The notes under the pieces are model-generated. The model did not search any database, was not told the DNA's origin, and saw only the letters and a program-made list of their open reading frames with translations. This document shows positions 59,516 through 64,000 of a stretch of DNA of 64,000 bases, in pieces. Position 1 is the first letter of the stretch. The number at the start of each line of letters is the position of its first letter. The stretch lies in assembly GCA_021399445.1 (NCBI GenBank), contig JAJTUQ010000004.1, positions 2,108,001-2,172,000 on the forward strand, given 5' to 3'. The DNA comes from Xylogone sp. PMI_703. Taxonomy: Eukaryota > Ascomycota > Leotiomycetes. The translations under genes and the position numbers were made by a program.

Positions 59516-60068
59516 ATGCCACTATACGACATTGAGCACGTCATTCCGTTAACGGACGAGCAACAACTGGCACTAGCCAATGCTCTTACTAAAGCCCACA
59601 CGGACAGATTTCACACTCCGACTTATTTCATCAATGTACGCTTTACTGATGTTAGCGACATGAAAGTTATCCGCAGCGGAAGGGTAGTGAAGTACAACCG
59701 TGCTATCCTACGTACCCGTCAATCCGAGAATCGCACATCGGACATGCTCATCCAACACTGCAAAGCAGTCACTGAATGCTGGGAGAAAACAATCGGCTCT
59801 GGGCCACAGAATGGTATCCATGCAGTCTGGATCATGGGCGCTTTATCAGCCGGCATGGAGGCGGGATTCCCAAGGCCACTGGTTCGTATAGATTCTGCAA
59901 GGATTATTTCTAATTCAAAGCTAATGAGGTAACCCAAAGGTCGGTGAGGAGCACGAGTGGTTGGTTAAGCACAAGGCGGACTTTCAACGACTAGCGGATC
60001 AGGGGAATGAAGACTTTATTGGTCTGATGAAGGAACTTTCAGAACGTGAAGACTTCAAGAATATCTGA
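59516..60068 (+). CDS. tautomerase B (cis-CaaD/Tautomerase_3 family)
   Basis: A 164-aa protein from two exons (59516-59881, 59940-60068). A clear paralogue of tautomerase A: MPLYDIEHVIPLTDEQQ with Pro1, then HTDRFHTPTYFINVRFTDV, the Arg-rich strand YNRAILRTR and GALSAGMEAGFPRPL. The two proteins share the second intron position (just before GG/VGEE) but this copy has no intron in the first half. The region around KVIRSGRVVKYN differs most, and this may change substrate. Start at the only sensible ATG. Cytosolic. Confidence 0.88.
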
Positions 60069-62139
60069 AGCTACGGAATAGATTGTATCACATATTGTAG
60101 AACTTTCTTACTATGAAATAGTGCTTTGAGCTATTGACTCAGCGATATTACCACTTAAGTCTAATAACTGCTGTGCTCTCTCTCGGGCAGTCTTGGAACG
60201 CTACTCTTACCCAGTCACATGATTTAATGAGAAGCCTTCGATTGTAATATAACAACGTCTGGTCTGTCGCTAGTATGGCGTATGACAAAGCTTCACAGGT
60301 TTGATGGTGGTTTTGTAGACTACTGTCCTCGGGATGTGCCACAGTTATATCTAACGTAATATGCGGAGGTAGTAGATGTTATAGACGTTATAGACGTTAT
60401 AGACGTCCCCTGTAGTCGAGCGACGGCCGCAAGACCCTTGAAGACGGCCGGGCGGGTTCCGAACGGCCGTAAGCCCGATGACGGCCGGACCTGACTAAGC
60501 CGCAGACCCTCCGGGGGATTGCTGTGGCTACCCGCTAACTTAAGCTTAAATTATCCCGAAGAGAAGCTGAGCAAAGTCTGCTTTAAACTGACGGCGGCAT
60601 TATTCTCTTGACACCAAAAGATCTCACGTGTAGTGGTCACATGAGTCTTCTTGCTCTCAAGCCGCATCTGACCCTTCTGAGTGGGAGGCGTGTTCTCATT
60701 ATTACCGCTTGAAACTCTCGGATTCTACAGTCTACATATTTCTCAGAGATTGTCACGCAGTAGGTTTAAATGCATCAAACAATCACTAGACATCTCAATT
60801 TTACAAGCTAACGGCTTCCTATGCCTGCCGTATAAGGGGTCGAACCTTCGTTCTTTTGCTCCCGGTCATCAATCGCAACAATAATTGTCCAAAACTCTCT
60901 GATCAATGCATAATGTTCCAATCCAGCAGGCTAATATTGAGGAGGAAATGATATTGATCACACTCGGCGGTTTTGAGACCATTCATTCCTTTAACAAAGC
61001 TTGATTGTGATTATTCTAGATTTGTAATCGTAATTCCTGCAAAAATTATTTCATCTCTCTCATCAGTTTAATTATTGGAGATTTCTATTTCATCAATTTT
61101 GGCTCCACTGAAGTCAAATTCCATATTATACAATAGCAGGCTTCACATGGAGTCAAGATATCGAAATTATATTACCGTTATATGATATATTCAAAAGGAA
61201 ATCGTAAATAAATCACTCTTTATTCGTCTTTAAATAGCCATTCCAGGGATCTATGGGCTCGTAACCAACGATTTTATTAGCTGAGGACTTGCATATCACT
61301 TATTGCAATTAGAAATATACAAAAAGAGTAGACAACTGTAGTCTGCTCTCGTTCATACAATACATTTACTAAATTTCTCTCCAGATTGATTGTAAGTATT
61401 GTTTGGTAAGGAATATTTCATATGCAACAATTGTATATATAACCACTATACTATAGTATTATATGCTTTCGTTGCTTTCCTATCCCTCCAGCCAACGGCC
61501 ACAGGTTGTTGGCGTACAGAGCCTGCAGAGTTTAGAGCCTCGTTATCGATGGCATGATTCCTCCTCGGGATTGACCAGATCTGACCAAGGTTAGTATTAC
61601 CCACAATTGCGTGACTTCAAGATCTGGGGTCCCGTCTTTGTTCCTGGGAGTAATCTGGCACTGACAGAACTCCACATCTGTCGGAACCTCACGCTCAGGA
61701 GAACCTGGGGATCCGCCAGCGCTTCTTCAATCCGCTCAACATCCGCCCTGGCGGGATCTTTTACTGTATCAGTAAGCCCCAGACGTGCTCTCCTTACCTA
61801 ACTTCGACGTGTTTGCCAGATATTCTGCGCGACCATCCGATCCTGCGCTTACGCACAATTAGAATCGTCATCCGACGTACCGGTGTTCCTTCTCCAGACC
61901 CTCATCCCCAGGACTCCAACCCCAGACGCCGCAAGTCAGTTGAATTGCTAATATGCTTGAGGTGTAGACGCAAATATGGTCTCCCCGGATTGATTAGCGG
62001 AGAAGGGCAGCTTTCACGTGATCCCGGACTAAGATGTCGTGTAACCAGCTCATATATATGTCCAAGTGCTTTATGTACTTAATTGCCAGTCTCTACATCT
62101 GCAATATATCAAACTACACTACATTCAATTATTGTCAAC
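60069..62139. other. 2-kb gene-poor region upstream of the BVMO
   Basis: AT-rich except a GC-rich patch (60405-60540) with repeated ACGGCCG words, preceded by a 9-bp tandem triplication. No supported gene; small frames at 61607-62082 rejected. Confidence 0.5.
60378..60404. repeat. 9-bp tandem repeat x3
   Basis: Three perfect copies of GTTATAGAC, directly before a GC-rich patch. Confidence 0.95.
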
Positions 62140-64000
62140 ATGGTTCTCCCACTTTATGAAGCATCAATTGATGAAAAGCGACCGCTGAGGGTTATCACTG
62201 TTGGAGCTGGTATAAGTGGTATCTTGGCTGGGATCAGGATTCCTCAGCGGCTGCCAGGCGTTGATCTAGTGATCTACGAGAAAAATCCGGATATTGGAGG
62301 AACGTGGTACGATAACAGATATCCTGGTGTTGCATGTGGTACGCTTGAAGCCCACCCGTGTAGTGACTCTAAAGGACGGTGGTTGATATGTCTGCGATTT
62401 GTAGATCTTCCAGCCCATTCCTATCAGCTTACTTTTGAGCCCAACCCCAGATGGTCTCAATTTTATGCCAGTGGCCAGGAGATTCACAGGTACTGGAAGG
62501 GAGTTGTTAAAAAATATGGCGCAGATCGTTATATTAAAGTCAACCACAAGGTTTTAGAGGCGCGGTTCAACGAGGAAACGGCCAAATGGCATGTGAAAAT
62601 CCAAAAGACAGACACCGGAGAAGTTTTCGAAGATACTTCTGACCTCCTTCATGTTTGTCTTGGAGTCTTGAACCGTTGGAAATGGCCCGATATCAAAGGT
62701 CTCCACGACTTCACGGGAGAGATCATTCATAGTGCTGCTTGGCCTAAAGATTGGAATGCTACTGTAGGTTCTGATTTTATTGTCATTTATTGCGCAACTA
62801 AACTAAGTGAATTCAGGATAAGGAAGTTGCTGTTATCGGAGCTGGATCCAGTGCGATTCAAATTATCCCCGGAATCCAGCCAAAGGTCAAGCGTCTTGAT
62901 AACTACGTCCGGGGACGAACATGGATTTCACCTCCATTTGCACCCAGCGAAGTTGAAAAGCATACATCTACTGATTGTAACTGTATGTCAATTCCTTGAG
63001 GTTAGATGGCATTTCTTGACCAGTATATCTAGTTGCCTTCAGCGAAGAGGAGCTACAGCAATTCGTAGACAACCCAGACTATTATTTCAGATATCGGAAG
63101 GGTAAGCCATCCCGCAGACCTCTGTTTAGGTTTGGATGTTAATGCGAAATAGCTATTGAACAGGAGGTTCAGTCGTTCCATTCGATTACGTTCAAGGGGG
63201 AGCGTTCCAGAAAGGCCGCCAAGGAGTTTGAGGACAATATGAGGAAGAAGCTGGCTAAGAGACCAGATATCTTCAATGCTCTCGTTCCAGACTTCCCACC
63301 GGCTTGCCGAAGACTAACTCCTGTAAGTACAACTATCATCATCTAAAAGCATGCATGAGCTTGAATTGATGGCCTTCCCTCAGGGACCTGGTTACCTTGA
63401 TGCTCTGGTTAAACCAAATGTCGACTTCATCACTACCGAGATTGAATCTATCACTGAAGGCGGCATCAAGACAATCGATGGCACCCTTCGTAATGTTGAT
63501 ACCATCATTTGCGCTACCGGGTTTGATACTACTTGGCAGGGAGCATTCCCTATCATCGGCCGAGGAGGCAAGCTCCTCACCGAGAGATGGAGTGAGCACC
63601 AAGAGACCTATATGACATTGGCTGTGGACGGGTTCCCTAATATGTTCTTATCGTTCGGCCCCAACGGTGGGCTGGGAGCTGGAAGCCTGAGCGCTTGCCT
63701 TGAAAAGGTTACAGACCACGTTGTCAAGATTATCGACAAATTCGAGCGCGATATGATCAGGATTATGGAGGTGAAGCCACAGGCGGTTCGTGCCTTTGAA
63801 GATTACATGAAGGCTTACTTCCCCAAGACAGTCTTCACAGCAAACTGCCGTTCTTGGTACAAGGGTAGCACTGTCGAGGGAGAAGTTCGTGCTTTATGGC
63901 CTGGTAAGTGAGCTGCACAACCAAGTCCAAAGCTTTTTTGCTAACGAAAATCCAACATAGGATCTTCTCTGCATTATATGCAAGCATTGAAGCATCCTCG
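62140..64000 (+). CDS. Baeyer-Villiger-type flavin monooxygenase (3' end beyond window)
   Basis: Seven exons seen: 62140-62338, 62405-62763, 62817-62982, 63033-63101, 63153-63322, 63384-63903, 63961-end; the gene runs off the window. About 508 residues are readable. FAD site VGAGISGIL, then GGTWYDNRYPGVACD (across intron 1). The class signature F-x-G-x3-H-x3-W-P is present as FTGEIIHSAAWP. The second nucleotide site is VIGAGSSAIQ (NADPH), and later come ICATGFDTTW and FGPNGGLGAGS. These enzymes insert oxygen next to a ketone, giving an ester or lactone, or hydroxylate related substrates. Exon 5 must start at 63153, because a CAG acceptor 11 bp on gives a stop. Substrate unknown. Confidence 0.92.

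Noticed and set aside
61607..62082. Two short plus-strand frames before the BVMO
   Set aside because: No family resemblance; probably leader and promoter DNA.
1..64000. CRISPR arrays, bacterial operons, ribosomal RNA, LTR retrotransposon genes
   Set aside because: Looked for spaced repeats, Shine-Dalgarno-linked frames, rRNA cores and RT/integrase motifs; none found, and the intron-rich genes exclude a prokaryote.

Overview
The window is nuclear DNA of a filamentous ascomycete (Pezizomycotina; the gene families suggest Eurotiomycetes, but I cannot fix the genus). Reasons: short GT-AG introns of about 45-120 bp with internal branch sites, Zn2Cys6 regulators, fungal-only families (2EXR, DUF4188, HET, DUF7025-AAA), and secreted or vacuolar hydrolases. 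Gene models were spliced by eye. Nearly every model returns one uninterrupted frame with family motifs preserved across the junctions. Many open frames in this DNA begin at TTG or GTG, so I moved starts to ATG.

Layout. (1) 0.2-9.1 kb, mostly conserved or housekeeping: intron-containing tRNA-Val(AAC), a GFA-type zinc protein, a DUF7025-AAA ATPase, a DUF4188 protein and NIP7, with gene-free stretches between. (2) 10-27 kb: three transport or regulation units (a TPO1-like MFS pump, a vacuolar M20 carboxypeptidase, and an MFS transporter divergent from a Zn2Cys6 factor), then an amidase, a 2EXR protein, a C11orf54-type ester hydrolase and a Kv-beta-type aldo-keto reductase. (3) 28.0-28.7 kb: a GC-rich, structured, MITE-like insertion next to the broken C-terminus of a HET-domain protein. 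(4) 29.3-40.2 kb: an apparent carbohydrate-use cluster: secreted fasciclin protein, secreted GH27 alpha-galactosidase (divergent pair), an ACS-family MFS transporter divergent from a Zn2Cys6 factor, and a cytosolic GH88 unsaturated-uronidase. All three control regions of this cluster carry a CGG-N8-CCG palindrome. (5) 41.7-45 kb: an SDR and a long AT-rich gene-poor region with a (TAT)26 microsatellite. (6) 45.1-64 kb: an oxidative cluster: a decayed Zn2Cys6 factor, an SDR, an aquaglyceroporin divergent from a GMC alcohol oxidase, a stand-alone HisD-like dehydrogenase divergent from a cis-CaaD-type tautomerase, a sugar-porter MFS, a second tautomerase, and a Baeyer-Villiger monooxygenase cut by the window end. 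Three promoters here carry CGG-N5-CCG.

How the genes may work together (inference). In region 4, extracellular debranching by the alpha-galactosidase would be followed by import through the anion:cation symporter-type MFS. The GH88 enzyme, which has no signal peptide, would then hydrolyse an unsaturated uronide in the cytosol under the linked regulator. In region 6, a sugar-like or polyol substrate could enter by the MFS and/or aquaglyceroporin and be oxidised by the GMC, SDR and HisD-like enzymes. Enol or unsaturated-acid intermediates would be handled by the two tautomerases. Neither pathway matches one I know, and they are the best candidates here for undescribed systems.
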